A DNA stretch of 64,000 nt from Prorocentrum cordatum (taxonomy: Eukaryota > Sar > Dinophyceae > Prorocentrales > Prorocentraceae): positions 1 through 64,000 of the forward strand of contig CAUYUJ010021069.1 of NCBI GenBank assembly GCA_963575745.1, given 5' to 3'. The position numbers and the translations under genes are program-made. Positions 52,832-63,408 of this stretch are shown here, one piece after another; the first letter of the stretch is position 1; every line of letters begins with the position of its first letter. The notes below the pieces were generated by a model. It did not search any database. It saw only the letters and a program-made list of their open reading frames with translations, and had not been told where the DNA came from.

Positions 52832-52998
52832 GGCGGCGAGCAGAAGGGGGTAGGGGGAGGGGGGAAGGCTTCTTAGAAGGAGGCTGCTTCTTAGAAGGCG
52901 CCGGCCTTACATCTACAGAGAAGGCCCGCACCTTCTAAGAAGCAGGGGTGCTTCTAAGAAGCCTTCCCCCCTCCCCCTACCCCCCTCTGCGCGCCGCC
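52832..52998. mobile_element. Family E fold-back element, best copy
   Basis: The left arm (GGCGGCGAGCAGAAGGGGGT, AGGGGGAGGGGGGAAGGCTT, CTTAGAAGG) and the right arm in reverse complement (GGCGGCGCGCAGAGGGGGGT, AGGGGGAGGGGGGAAGGCTT, CTTAGAAGC) pair over about 75 bp with few mismatches, leaving a loop of about 15 nt. No ORF. Confidence 0.8.
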
Positions 52999-53122
52999 AA
53001 TCGACGAGGCTGCCCAGGCGGCCCTGTCCGTGGCCACGGCCCCCTCGAGGGCCGTGGAGGAGCTCCGCAGTGCCACCGCGCTGCCGTGCGGATCTCCCAG
53101 CGAGGGGGAGGAGCCGGGGCCA

Positions 53123-53400
53123 GCGTTGTCATCATCACTTGCTGGGGAGGGCGCAGAGGGCGATGCTTTCGTGGGGCTGCCTACGTTCAGGAGCGAAAGA
53201 AGGACGTACATGTACATGAACCCACGCTGGTTTCGAGAGTACGCATTGCACAAATGTTCGTATAACGCGGCCGGTCTCGCGGATCGAGGGGCCGTGTTCA
53301 TGTACATAGCTTGGCGCGTACGTCCTTTGTGGGCTGCCTATACGTGGTGTCATCACTGCCGGGGAGGGCGAGCAGGGCCATGCTTTCACGGGGCGCGTTG
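53123..53400. repeat. ~48-bp direct repeats flanking a hairpin-forming segment
   Basis: TCATCACTTGCTGGGGAGGG, then GCGATGCTTTCGTGGGG at 53128, recurs at 53351 as TCATCACTGCCGGGGAGGGC, then GCCATGCTTTCACGGGG. Between them AAGGACGTACATGTACATGA faces TTCATGTACATAG..CGTACGTCCTT. Confidence 0.7.
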
Positions 53401-54135
53401 CGTATGTCGATGGTGACTAATCCGGCTGCAACTGATGAAGCGAGGTTGTCCAGCACACAGGTCGGCATGCCCGGACTGTCCTGGGTCATACTATGTGTGT
53501 GTGTGTGCAAGCGAACACCCAGTTCGAAACGGATGATGCCATTTCCGTGGAGTTCATGGCTGGCAGGTGCAATTCATAGACGAGCTCCATGCTGGTACGC
53601 GTGTTTCACCTTGCAGTGGGGAGATCTGGCGCACGGGCTTACGCAGCGCAAGTGCGCGAGGGCGCGTGTAGGACAGCATTGTGCCGAGATCGCTGATCAC
53701 GTGGCCACACATGTGTCGTGCGCTGGTGCCACTGCCTCCTTTTCTCAGGCCATGACTGAAGATCTCGAATCGAATGTGCGTCGGCGGTTCGGAGAGGGTC
53801 TCCTCGTGTTCTTCGTGTTTGTTTGATGTTCTGGTGCATCCTGGGGAGGGCGAACTTCGACGATCTGTTTGTCTTGGCCGGCTGAGGGGCTCATGTGATT
53901 GAGGGATGTTCTTCTGGCCTTGGCGGGCCCCGAGAATAAATACCACCACCACCACCTCTACTCCCTCTCCCCCCTCCTCCGCTCTCCTCTTCTCCTCCTC
54001 GTTCTTTGGAGGGGGAGGCGGACGGGGAGATGGTGGCTGTGGGTTCCAATCATATATTCCACCAGCACCTCCATTCTCCCCTCCCCCCTCCACCCTCCTC
54101 TTCTCCTCCTCGTTCCTGGGGGAGGGGGCGGGGCA
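53401..54135. other. No gene seen
   Basis: Ordinary sequence. From 53940 pyrimidine-rich patches repeat (CTCCTCTTCTCCTCCTCGTT at about 53985 and 54092). Confidence 0.5.
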
Positions 54136-54149
54136 CGGGGAGGGAGGTC

Positions 54150-54340
54150 CAGGAGGAGTAGGAGGAGGAGGAGGAGGAGGAGGAGGAGGAGGAGGAGGAG
54201 GAGGAGGAGGAGGAGGAGGAGGAGGAGGAAGGAGAAGAATACGAAGAAGAGGAGGAGGAAGAGGAGGAGGAGGAGGGGAACGAGGAGGGCAGGAGGAGGA
54301 GGAGGAGGAGAAGGAGGAGGAGGAGGAGGAGGAGTGGTGG
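54150..54340. repeat. GGA tract
   Basis: About 20 near-perfect units, then GGAAGA variants. Confidence 0.92.
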
Positions 54341-54584
54341 TGGTGTGAATTATTGGGCCCCGTGCCCAGGTGCCGCTCGGGCGTCTCTTGCGCCCCCCCA
54401 TCCCCGCCTCCCCTGCTGGAACGTGGGGGGGGGTTGCGGTGCCCGGCCGGCCCAGCGAGCTCCCCGGCTCCCCGGGGGGGCGCCGGAGGGCGACCGCGCG
54501 CCCTGTCCGAGGCTGCCTTTTGACTTCACGTTTTCGCAGGCAGTGTCTCTCGCCGATGGGCGCGGGCCCGCGCAGCCCCCCCCC

Positions 54585-54830
54585 CCCCGGGAGCAGATCT
54601 CGGCTGTTCTGCGCGCCTTTTTCGAGCAGGTGGGGTCCCCCCTCCCCCCCACCCCACGGAGCAGATCTCGGCTGTTTTGCGCGCCTGTTTCGAGCAGGTG
54701 GAGTCCTCCCCCCCCCCACCCCACGGAGTAGATCTCGCGCCTGCGTCGAGCAGGTGGGGTCCTTCACCCTCCATGGAGTAGATATTGGCTTTCTTCGCGC
54801 CCCCTTCGAGCAGGTGGTGTCTCCCCTCTC
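54585..54830. repeat. Degenerate 50-70-bp tandem repeat, 4 units
   Basis: GAGCAGATCTCGGCTGTT and TTCGAGCAGGTGGGGTCC recur at 54589, 54658, 54725 and 54775 with shrinking unit length. C-runs separate the units. Confidence 0.85.
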
Positions 54831-57088
54831 GGACGCATTGTTGCAATCAGTCGCGTTCAGCAGATGTCCGGAGCCAGATAGCCTCCCCCCACCCCCCCCT
54901 TCTGCCCAATATCTGGACGCCGAAGAAGAACACGTTTACTTGATTGTGGTGTCGTTGACTGCGATCGCGTGAAAAGATGTGTGCTTCGCCTCCAACTGAT
55001 ACCCCCGCAAACCCCGTAAGCTTCAGGCTGCTGCCGAGAGGTGTGCTCAAGTGCGGGCTCAGTGAAGAAGACGTGGTTGTCCATCGGCATTCGGGAGGCC
55101 AGGGCTGCCAAGAGGCTTCGTATCGGGGAGGACTTGCTCCAGCTGCCAGTAGTGAGGGGCAGGTGCAGTGCTCGAGATCGCGCGACGTCCTAGCTGTGCT
55201 TCACCGTGTGAGCGCTGTTCTTTCCAGCCCGCGTGGCGGTGGCTCACGCGCCGCAGACTCAAGGCATCCTCTGGTGACGCGCCCGCCGCCCACACGATCC
55301 CTGTCTGTGGCCGGTCCTGGAGGGCGCTCCTGGGCCCGGCTCCTGGAGGGCGCTCCCGCAGCGTTTTCTTGGGGGGCCCGCCGCGGTCCTCCCGGAGCCC
55401 TCTGTGCGCTGCCCTTGGGGCCACCTCGAGCGATGCTTGAGTCGTCTGCAGACTTCAGAAGCAAGTTGGAGGCGCAACGGCGAGGAAGCCAACATCGTTG
55501 AACAAGCACGCGTTGGCGTTTCCAAGAGTCGGGCTTGTCGAGGGGGCCTTCTGCCTTGGACCATCTTGGGCCACCCTTGGGACAAACTTGGGGCCTCTTT
55601 GGACTATTTTGAGGCAACAGTTTGGCTTTCCACTCATCGATCTCCGCTCTCAGGCTGTCGTGGTCTATACATGGCCACCTTGGGGCCTGCATCGGGCTGT
55701 GCTAGGCCCTTTTTGAAGGACTGCCACCGATTGATACACGTTATTGGAGGTCACCGATTGATACCTGGAAGCATGTTGGAGGCCACATGGCGGTTTGGAA
55801 AACCCACGTCGCCGTGTGGGACGCATCTTGGAGGTGCCGTTCGTAATTGCGGCCTCGCCCAGAAGTTTTGTCATCCTTGCGTCGGAATGGCCGGGGGTTG
55901 ACCAGGGTCACATGATTTTTTGGGCCGTCGCACGCACGCGCGAAAGAGTAGGATTCAACATTTGAGCAGCTCTTACGGGCGATTCTAGCACGCATTTGGC
56001 CAGTTGGGCCGGAGAATTAATGGCACGAGATGGGCCAGCATTGCGTTGTCTGCTTCGCCTCTCTCGCAGGTCATCCACGGCGACTCATGTTTCTCAGCCC
56101 CTGCAGCACGCAACAACGTGGTCAATGACATCTTGTATATGGGGCTTCAAGGCCAGCCTTCTTCCTGTGACAACTGCAGCAGAGCATGTGCGGCAACTCC
56201 TTTCAAGGCACTTTGACTCGGAACCCTTCGACCTTGGGGCTCCGCGACGGCTTGTTCTATTATTGCACCCCAGTGACGCAGAATTCAGACTGATCCTCGG
56301 TCGCATTCCTGGGGGCGGGAGTGACACAACTGTCACCGTGTGGCGCGTCAGTACACGATGATGCTACGCCACGGCACGTTGTCATCGATACGGTTTAGGA
56401 CGGAGCGGAGAGTTGGTTACCTGTCAGATGCGGTAGGTCTTCCTTTTTCTTTGAATTGCCAGCGGACCATGCGAGCCAGCATGACCAATATCCTCATCTG
56501 AAGGGTTGGTCTCTGTGCTGCGGCACCCCTGGCTGCGACTTGTTTGGACAGCCCCGGGGCCCCGGGCGCCGTCTTGGGTCTCACACCTGGGGCCAGTTCG
56601 GGTCTCCTCGAGGCGTCTTGGAGCCAGCTTGCATGGGGCCACCTTGGGCCCTCTTTGATAGGAGGGACACCTTGAGGCATCTTGGGGCCCTCATGGCGCA
56701 CAGTGGGGCCATCTCGGAGTGTTTGTGCTGCCCTCTCGGGGACGAGAGGCCATCTTGGGCAGTCTTGGATGTGCAATGGGGCCTCTACGGCTTACGCGAT
56801 GTATTGGCGATGTCTCTTTAGAAAGTTTGACCCAAATCTTGGGCATATATCCTGCGAGGTGCTAGGCTCAGTCTGCGGAAACAGGCTCGTCCCAGCGAGG
56901 ATGCCCAGATATCGGTTTCCACCGTCGATTCCTTACCCCGTCCTTCCTCTTCCCCGTCACATCTCGTACGAGTGCCGCTATCCGATGATATCGTTGCTTC
57001 GGCAGTGCGGCACGCACCAGGGATTGCGTGGCTTCTTCCTCTGTCCGCCCTTGCATTGCAGTCCGCGTTCTCCTCTCTCACAAGCCAG
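54831..57088. other. No gene seen; some CTTGG-family words
   Basis: Ordinary sequence. At 55560-55620 and 56570-56790 TTGGGGCC-type words of the CTTGG minisatellite occur sparsely. A repeated CACCGATTGATAC word lies at 55727 and 55753. Frames up to 174 codons have no recognised domain. Confidence 0.45.
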
Positions 57089-57262
57089 GCGAAGGCTGGC
57101 AAACCCGTGGCTGCTAAAACGGAGCTCCGGGAAATTGTTTTTTCTTCCGGGAAGCAGCCTGTTTGCTACTTAGTGCGTTGAGCGTTTTGTCCGGGAGTCT
57201 ATTCGTTTCTTCCAGGAAGACCGTTTTAGCAGCCGCGGATTTGCCAGCCCTCGCCCAGCTTC
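57089..57262. mobile_element. Inverted-repeat element with ~45-bp arms
   Basis: The left arm GCTGGCAAACCCGTGGCTGC, then TAAAACGG, and the right arm in reverse complement GCTGGCAAATCCGCGGCTGC, then TAAAACGG, differ at two positions over 28 bp. CTTCC.GGAA lies just inside both. The interior of about 85 bp is T-rich. Confidence 0.75.
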
Positions 57263-57395
57263 CGATTCTCTGCCGTGTCCCGGGGGGGCAGCTGTGCAGG
57301 GCGCAGCAGCTTCCAGAGGCCGTGCCGAGAGTGCCAACACACCTCGCTTCTGGTGCCCCCCCCCCGCGGTGAGCTGTTGTCCACCCGCTGTGGCT

Positions 57396-57485
57396 TCCTC
57401 CTCCTCCTCCTCCTCCACCACCACTCCTCCTCCTCCACCTCCTCCACCTCCTCCTCCTCCTCCTCCTCCCCCTCCTCCTCCTCGA
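57396..57485. repeat. TCC tract
   Basis: (TCC)n with ACC interruptions. Confidence 0.9.
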
Positions 57486-57934
57486 TGTGTTGTATCAGGG
57501 GGGTTAGCTGAACTCGACGATCTTGCGCTGGGGGACTTCTCCTAGATGGAAGCACCTCGACGAGCCTCCGAGCACCACGATCCCACTGCCCCTTCCCGTG
57601 TCGTGCCCTCACCCCTCCCCTCATTCCTCATGCCCACCCATGGTCCTTCCTCCCTCCTCTAGCGTCACGTTCCGCCCTTGTTCCTCTCTTCTTTCCGCTT
57701 GCCTCCCTCGAGGCCCTCTTCCTCCCTCTCTTCCTGTCCTCATCCGCCCCCCTCCGTCCAGCTTCCTCTCTCCCTCCTTCCCCCTCCTCCCCCTCGGGCA
57801 CCCACGGGGAATGGCATGGAGCGCTGAAAAAGGGCATCGCCCTCGAAGTGGAGCGCCCCGTCTCAAGTGAGAGCGGTGTCCGATGGCCTCTCTTGGTGGA
57901 TTCTCGCTTCGTCCGGCACTGCCGGTGCTTAGCT
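57486..57934. other. No gene seen
   Basis: Pyrimidine-rich (CTCC, CTTCC) from 57590 to 57800. Confidence 0.5.
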
Positions 57935-58030
57935 TTACGTCGGGCATGTCCTTCGACAGGAGGAACATCCAAAATTTCAAGAATTACTCCGACGGAAGGA
58001 CCCCACATGAGGATCTCTTTAGCTTGCATG
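57935..58030 (+). mobile_element. Family A element, left part
   Basis: TTACGTCGGGCATGTCCTTC, then GACAGGAGGAACATCC, matches the left end of family A. The right end is absent and TCC-rich DNA follows. Confidence 0.65.
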
Positions 58031-58059
58031 GGGGTATCCTCCTGCCCCTTCCCTTCTCC

Positions 58060-58440
58060 CACCTACCCTTGCCTTCTCGTTCTCCTCCTGTCTGCTCCTC
58101 CTCCTGCCTCAACCCCTGCTTCTTCCTCCTCTTCTTGCCTCCTCCACCTCCTCCCCCTCCCCCTCGTTATGCTTCCTCCCCCCCATTCCCCCTGCCCCTC
58201 CTGCCTCCTGCCTCCTCCTCCTGCTCTCCCTCTCCCTTCTCCCCTGTCCCTCCTGCCCCTGCTCTCCTCCTCCTCATCCCCTGTCCTCCTCCTCTCCCTC
58301 TCCCTCATCCGCTTCCTCCTCCTCCTCCTCCTCGTTTCCATATTCCTCCCCCCTCCTCCCCCCCCCTCTTCCTCCTCCTCCTCCTCCTCCTCCTCCTCCT
58401 CCTCCTCCTCCTCCTCCTCCTCCTCCTCCTGCCTCCTCCT
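58060..58440. repeat. TCC / CCT pyrimidine tract
   Basis: Degenerate CTCC repeats ending in about 20 perfect TCC units (58372-58430). Confidence 0.92.
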
Positions 58441-58744
58441 TAGGCCTCCTGCCCCCTCCTGGGGCCTCCTGGGGCCTCTTTGGGGCCTCCTGGAGCCTTC
58501 CGGCCTGGGGCCTTCGGGCGTCCTTCCTGGATCGGGAACCTGCGTCTACGGGGCGACCCAGAAAGCCTCTTCCTCCTTCCTGCTTTCCTGTCCTTCGATC
58601 ATCCCTCTTCCTTTTCCTGGCAATCCTCCTCCTCCTCGTCCTCGTGCGGAACACGACCCAGAGGAAGCGCACGACGTGCGTCCCAGCCGATACGCGCCTG
58701 AAGACGACCCAGAGGAAGCGCGCGCCGGAGGATGACCCGGAGGA
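58441..58744. other. No gene seen; short repeats
   Basis: GGGGCCTCCTGG repeats at 58455-58500. CGACCCAGAGGAAGCGC at 58652 and 58704. Confidence 0.5.
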
Positions 58745-60262
58745 ACCACGTGAGCTGCGGGACCCATAGGAAGGCTCCCGCCTGACGCGTCCTCACAATT
58801 CACTCACAGACGAGGGTCCCGCTTGATACTTCTTCCAAATTCAGACCTGAGGAGCCCAAAAGTGACGACAGTTACAAGAATCCGATGACCCGCTCGGATT
58901 AGTAACATGATCTGCGGGCCCCATAGGGAGGGGCTCCCGCCTTAGACTTGCTCGCAATTCACTGACAAACGAGGCACCCGCCTGATACTTCCTCCAAATT
59001 CAGACCTGAGGAGCCCAAAAGTGACGACAGGTACAGGAATCCGATGACCCGCTCGGATTAGTAACATGATCTGCGGGCCCCATAAGGAGGGGGCTCCCGC
59101 CTGACGCGCCCTCACAATTCACTCACACACGAGGTTCCCGCTTGATACTTCTTCCAAACTCACACCTGAGGAGCCCAAAAATGACGACAGTTACAGGAAT
59201 CCGATGACCCGCTCGGATTAGTAACGTGATCTGCGGGCCCTATAGGGAGGGGGTTCCCGCCTTAGACTTGCTCGCAATTCACTGACAAACGAGGCACCCG
59301 CCTGATACTTCCTCCAAATTCAGACCTGAGGACCCCAAAAGCGACGACAGCTACAGGAATCCGATGACCCGCTCGGATTAGTAACATGATCTGCGGGCCC
59401 CATAGGGAGGGGGCTCCCGCCTGACGCGCCTGCACACTTCACTCACAGACGAGGCTCCCGCTTGATATTTCCTCCAAATTCAGACCTGAGGAGCCCAAAA
59501 GTGACGGCTGTTACAGGAATCCGATGACCCGCTCGGATTAGTAACATGATCTGCGGGCCCCATAGGGAGGGGGCTCCCGCCTGAGATTTCCTCACAATTC
59601 ACTCACAGACGAGGCTCCCGCTTGATACTTCCTCCAAATTCAGACCTGAGGAGCCCAAAAGTGACGACAGGTACAGGAATCCGATGACCCGCTCGGATTA
59701 GTAACATGATCTGCGGGCCCCATAAGGAGGGGGCTCCCGCCTGACGCGCCCTCACAATTCACTCACACACGAGGTTCCCGCTTGATACTTCTTCCAAACT
59801 CACACCTGAGGAGCCCAGAAATGACGACAGTTACAGGAATCCGATGACCCGCTCGGATTAGTAACGTGATCTGCGGGCCCCATAGGGAGGGGGCTCCCGC
59901 CTGACGCGCCCTCACAATTCACTCACAGACGAGGCTCCCGCTTGATATTTCCTCCAAATTCAGACCTGAGGAGCGCAAAAGTGACGACAGCTTCAGGACT
60001 CCGATGACCCGCTCGGATTAGTAACATGATCTGCGGGCCCCATAGGGAGGGGGTTCCCGCCTGACGCGCCCTCGCAATTCACTCACAGACGAGGCTCCCG
60101 CTTGATATTTCCTCCAAATGCAGACCTGAGGAGCCCAAAAGCGACGACGGTTACAGGAATCCGATGACCCGCTCGGATTAGTAACATGATCTGCGGGCCC
60201 CATAGGGAGGGGTTCCCGCCTGAGACTTCCTTACAAGTCACTCACAGACGAGGCTCCCTCTT
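58745..60262. repeat. 160-bp satellite array, about 9 units
   Basis: CTCGGATTAGTAAC occurs at about 58893, 59052, 59212, 59372, 59532, 59692, 59852, 60012 and 60172, almost exactly 160 bp apart. Units also contain GACGAGGCTCCCGCTTGATA, TTCCTCCAAATTCAGACCTG and AGGAATCCGATGACCC. Variant words mark pairs of units: ATAAGGAGG with TCACACACGAGG in the units following 59052 and 59692, and CAAACGAGGCACCCG in those following 58893 and 59212. Confidence 0.95.
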
Positions 60263-60269
60263 GGTGGAT

Positions 60270-60327
60270 TGTGGTGATGGGTTGATGACGACGGTGTTTG
60301 ATGATGATATATGATTGATGATGAATG

Positions 60328-60383
<56 letters not shown>

Positions 60384-60561
60384 GTCATGATGATGATGGT
60401 GATGATGATGATGTTGATGACGATGATGGTGTTGATGATGACGACGTGATGATGATGATGGTGGTGATGATGAGTGCTGATGGTGAGTGATCGTGCGATT
60501 ATTATGGTAAATGGTGGTGATGATGATGGGGACGAAGTGGTGAGTCAGCGAGTAGTGATGG

Positions 60562-60592
<31 letters not shown>

Positions 60593-60700
60593 CGTTCGAT
60601 GCCGATGATGGTGAGTGGTCGTGCGATGGTGATGGTGATGCTGATGGCGATGATGATGATGAGTGGGGAGTGATGGTGATGGTGATGATGATGCGGAGGA
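60270..60700. repeat. GAT microsatellite following the satellite
   Basis: Imperfect (GAT)n with GGT and GTGAGTG interruptions. Confidence 0.95.
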
Positions 60701-60739
60701 GGAAGCAAAGAGGAGCAGAGGAGAGGGAGGAGGACGAGA

Positions 60740-60800
60740 GATCCTGCGCGGAGGGTGTGCCGAGAAAACAAGAACCCCACTTAGGATGTTGGGAAAAAAT
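60740..60800 (+). repeat. Conserved tail of the satellite-GAT module, copy 2
   Basis: GAGATCCTGCGCGGAGGGTG, AACAAGAACCCCACTTAGGA and GTTGGGAAA, homologous to 50993-51062. Confidence 0.75.
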
Positions 60801-60867
60801 GAAATGAAATGGGGACGATGTTTCGAGTATGGTTGTATTATGTTTGAATATGTTTTGGATATTGTTT

Positions 60868-60913
60868 GAGTTTCGCCCTACATCCGCCTGTAGGCGGACG
60901 TGCCCGACCTAAG
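60868..60913 (-). mobile_element. Family A element, right end
   Basis: CGCCTGTAGGCGGACGTGCC, then CGACCTAAG, matches the right end at 37.68 kb. It abuts a family C element directly. Confidence 0.65.
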
Positions 60914-61317
60914 CTTAGCTGCCTCTGTACGCTCGTACCTGGTTCGTGTTGCCGTTGTTTTGTTGCTGGTTCCGTCGCCGTTTTCGTGCCAGTTCCGTCG
61001 CCTTGTTATTGGGGTTCCCGTTCTAGTTCCAATTCCGAAACCATGTTTGTTGCCGTTTTCGGTCGTTGTCGCTTTCAAGAGCCATTGTGTGGAACGTTGT
61101 GAAAAGACGGCCTTGCCGTTTCCAGGGCCCACGACGCGCTCGTTCTGATACGCAACACGTACCGTGCTCAGAACGGTTGTGTCGATGCGTTCCGTGTTGG
61201 CTCAATGTATTTGCCAACGTTTTGTGACCGTGTCGCATCAGACCCACGTGCTCGGTCTACGTGTTGAGCGCCGTGGCAACAGGCTACCCGTCGCGTGTTG
61301 CATATCGGGGCGGCTAG
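60914..61317. mobile_element. Family C element, copy with internal insertion
   Basis: The left end CTTAGCTGCCTCTGTACGCT and, from 61147, TGATACGCAACACGTACCGT through CATATCGGGGCGGCTAG match 32880-33070. About 200 bp of GTTCC-rich sequence (60940-61140) lies near the left end and is absent from the 32.9-kb copy. Confidence 0.65.
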
Positions 61318-61428
61318 ATGCCGATGCAATCAGCAGACACCTGCTGTCAGTCAGAAGCTGCTGACTAACATGGGGCCCTCCAGGGTCCCCTGGCCCGCCT
61401 CCCGAGCTTCCTCCGCCTGTCCCGCCGA

Positions 61429-61672
61429 CGTTGGGGGGGGGGGGGGGGCGAAGGCAGAGGGACGGAGGAGGAGGAGGAGGCGGTGGAGGAGGCGGAAGGG
61501 AGGGGCGGAGAAGGGCAGAGGGGCAGGGAGGGAGGAGGAGGAGGAGGCGAGGAGGAGGAGAAGGAGGGGAGGACGACGAGAGGAGGAGGTGGTGGTGGAG
61601 GAGGAAGAGATGGAGGAGGAGGAGGAGGAGGAACAGGAGGAGGTGGAGGAGGATGAGGAGGAGGTGAACGGC
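61429..61672. repeat. Poly(G) run and GGA tract
   Basis: About 17 G (61432-61448), then (GGA)n with GGC, GGT and GAC steps. Confidence 0.9.
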
Positions 61673-62737
61673 ACATCGTGGTTCTCCGCGGGCAGGCTGG
61701 GCTGTACCTGCGACACGACGCTCCATCGAGGCCGCTGCCCCAGGCTCAGATACTTTGTTCCTTCGTGCGCTCTCGCGTCAGCCGCACTGAGCCACAAGCT
61801 CCGCCACGGTGGCGGGGGAGGATGACGAGAAGAGTCCAGACTTGCAACGTCTCGAGAAGATTAACACGGAGTAGTTGTTCGCAGGGCTCGGTCTCCGGGG
61901 GGGGGGGTGCGCTTCCCGGCCCTGTGACCGCCGCGCGACGATCCAGAGTGACAGTCGTGTCTCCTGGGCGGGCACCTGAGGTCTGGTGAGGTGGTCTTGT
62001 GAGGCGTCGCTTCTTGCCTACGCCCGGTCAAGACACAGCCTGGCGCGGGCACACAGAAGTCGGCGGGAACATCGCCAGGCGGCGCCGATGAAGCCCATCG
62101 ACGCTGCTGAGCTGTCAGCCTGCTTTGAAGGGGCTGCGCTTGGATGAGCCCTCGTCTTGCTTATGGATGAGGTGGTTGCACCTGGCCGTTACGCTGGTGA
62201 TGAGTTCTGCCAGCCCCGTGGTAACCGCTGCTGACTTTCAGCAACACGAAACTCTGCCGTGCACTCCTGCCCTTTGTGGGTAAGAATCAAGGGCTTAAAA
62301 ACAACGCCCCTAACCCTGGTTTACGAGGCGCTGTGCGCTGAAACTCCTGTGGGCTGACAGGGTAAACCCTGCGTGATGTGCCGCGTCCTGGCGGCCCTAG
62401 GCTTTGGGGGGTCCCAGGAGGTCTTCAGACCATGCACTTGTAACCCAGGGCAGGGCCGTTTTTTTCCATCCCTCAAAAGAAGAGCAGCCCAGGTTGTGCA
62501 GGAACCTACTTGTGCCCTTCGTGTTCGGGTTCTCTCGCCGCGTGCTCTGAGCGGCTCCTGCCTTTCTGCTTTCTTCTCCCCTGCCTTGTCCCGGCCAGCG
62601 CCTCGGTTAGCTCTTGGCGCGTCCCGCCCGTAGCCCGACCGGCGCCTGACCGTTTCCGCACCTTTGCGCCTGCTGACTCAAAGAGAGTTTGGGTTCTCGA
62701 CGCCGCGTTTGTCATCTCGACCGGCGGTCAGCCCTGA
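61673..62737. other. No gene seen
   Basis: Ordinary sequence with frames of up to 103 codons. No RNA gene is recognised near the structured-looking TAACCCTGGTTTAC / GGGTAAACCCTG words at 62310-62370. Confidence 0.5.
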
Positions 62738-62900
62738 GGGGGGGGAAGTGAGGAGGGGCGGGCCTATTCAGACGGGTCGGAAGCCTTTCCCGCCTTCTGG
62801 GAAGTTGTCTCTGAGCCTCCCCCGAGGCCACCAGAAACTCACCATCAGACGGAGGGCTTTGAGAAATCCCGCCGCCTGCTGAGAAGGCGTTCTCCTCATT
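62738..62900. mobile_element. Family F short element, copy 2
   Basis: GGGGGGAAGTGAGGAGGGG, GGGTCGGAAGCC and CCGCCGCCTGCTGAGAAGGC correspond to 35407-35545. The ends are weakly inverted (GGGGGAA..TGAGGAG / CTCCTCATTCCCCCC). Confidence 0.55.
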
Positions 62901-63216
62901 CCCCCCACTCCAGAAAGACAACTATCGGGCTGGGAGGATCGGGCTGGGAGACATGAGCATCTCATCCATAGGAACGATCATGTTGAAGTCGGGGAAACGT
63001 AAGACTCGAGTAGGCCGGAAATCGGGTTCGCCGACGTTTTGTTGACTTGCGCGTCCAGGATTTTGACTTTGTGGGATGTTTGTAGCGGGAGCTCGCGTCA
63101 GATTTCAGCCTGGGCCTCGTCATTTCTATGATGGCCCCGGCGGGCCAACCCGAGTCCCTCGTACACGAGTCCCACGTCTCCCCCATGAAGGTGTGACTGC
63201 GCATTCCTACCTTGCA
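62901..63216. other. No gene seen
   Basis: Short repeat CGGGCTGGGAG at 62927 and 62940; otherwise plain sequence. Confidence 0.5.
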
Positions 63217-63408
63217 TTACGTCGGGCCTGTCCCCCTACAGGGGGACTTTCGACGAAAAATAAAAAGTACCCCAAAAATGATCCCAAAATAGTCCAAAAG
63301 TAGCCTGGGGACTGTTTTTGATCATTTGTTTTACCATTTGGATGTATTTTTGGTGTATTTTTTATTTTTCGTCGAAAATCCCCTTGTAGGGGGACACGCC
63401 CGAAATTA
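63217..63408. mobile_element. Family A inverted-repeat element, best copy
   Basis: The ends pair over about 50 bp. Left is TTACGTCGGGCCTGTCCCCC, then TACAGGGGGACTTTCGACGA, then AAAATAAAAA. Right in reverse complement is TAATTTCGGGCGTGTCCCCC, then TACAAGGGGATTTTCGACGA, then AAAATAAAAA. About 44 of 50 agree. The 90-bp AT-rich interior has no ORF. Confidence 0.85.

Noticed and set aside
53123-53400. Transposon with 48-bp target-site duplication
   Set aside because: The direct repeats are too long and diverged for a target-site duplication. Reported only as repeats.
58745-60262. CRISPR-like regular repeats
   Set aside because: Units are contiguous 160-bp satellites without unique spacers, and there are no cas-like genes. 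The context is eukaryotic.
62280-62370. Structured RNA gene
   Set aside because: TAACCCTGGTTTAC and GGGTAAACCCTG can pair, but no known RNA family layout or promoter is visible.
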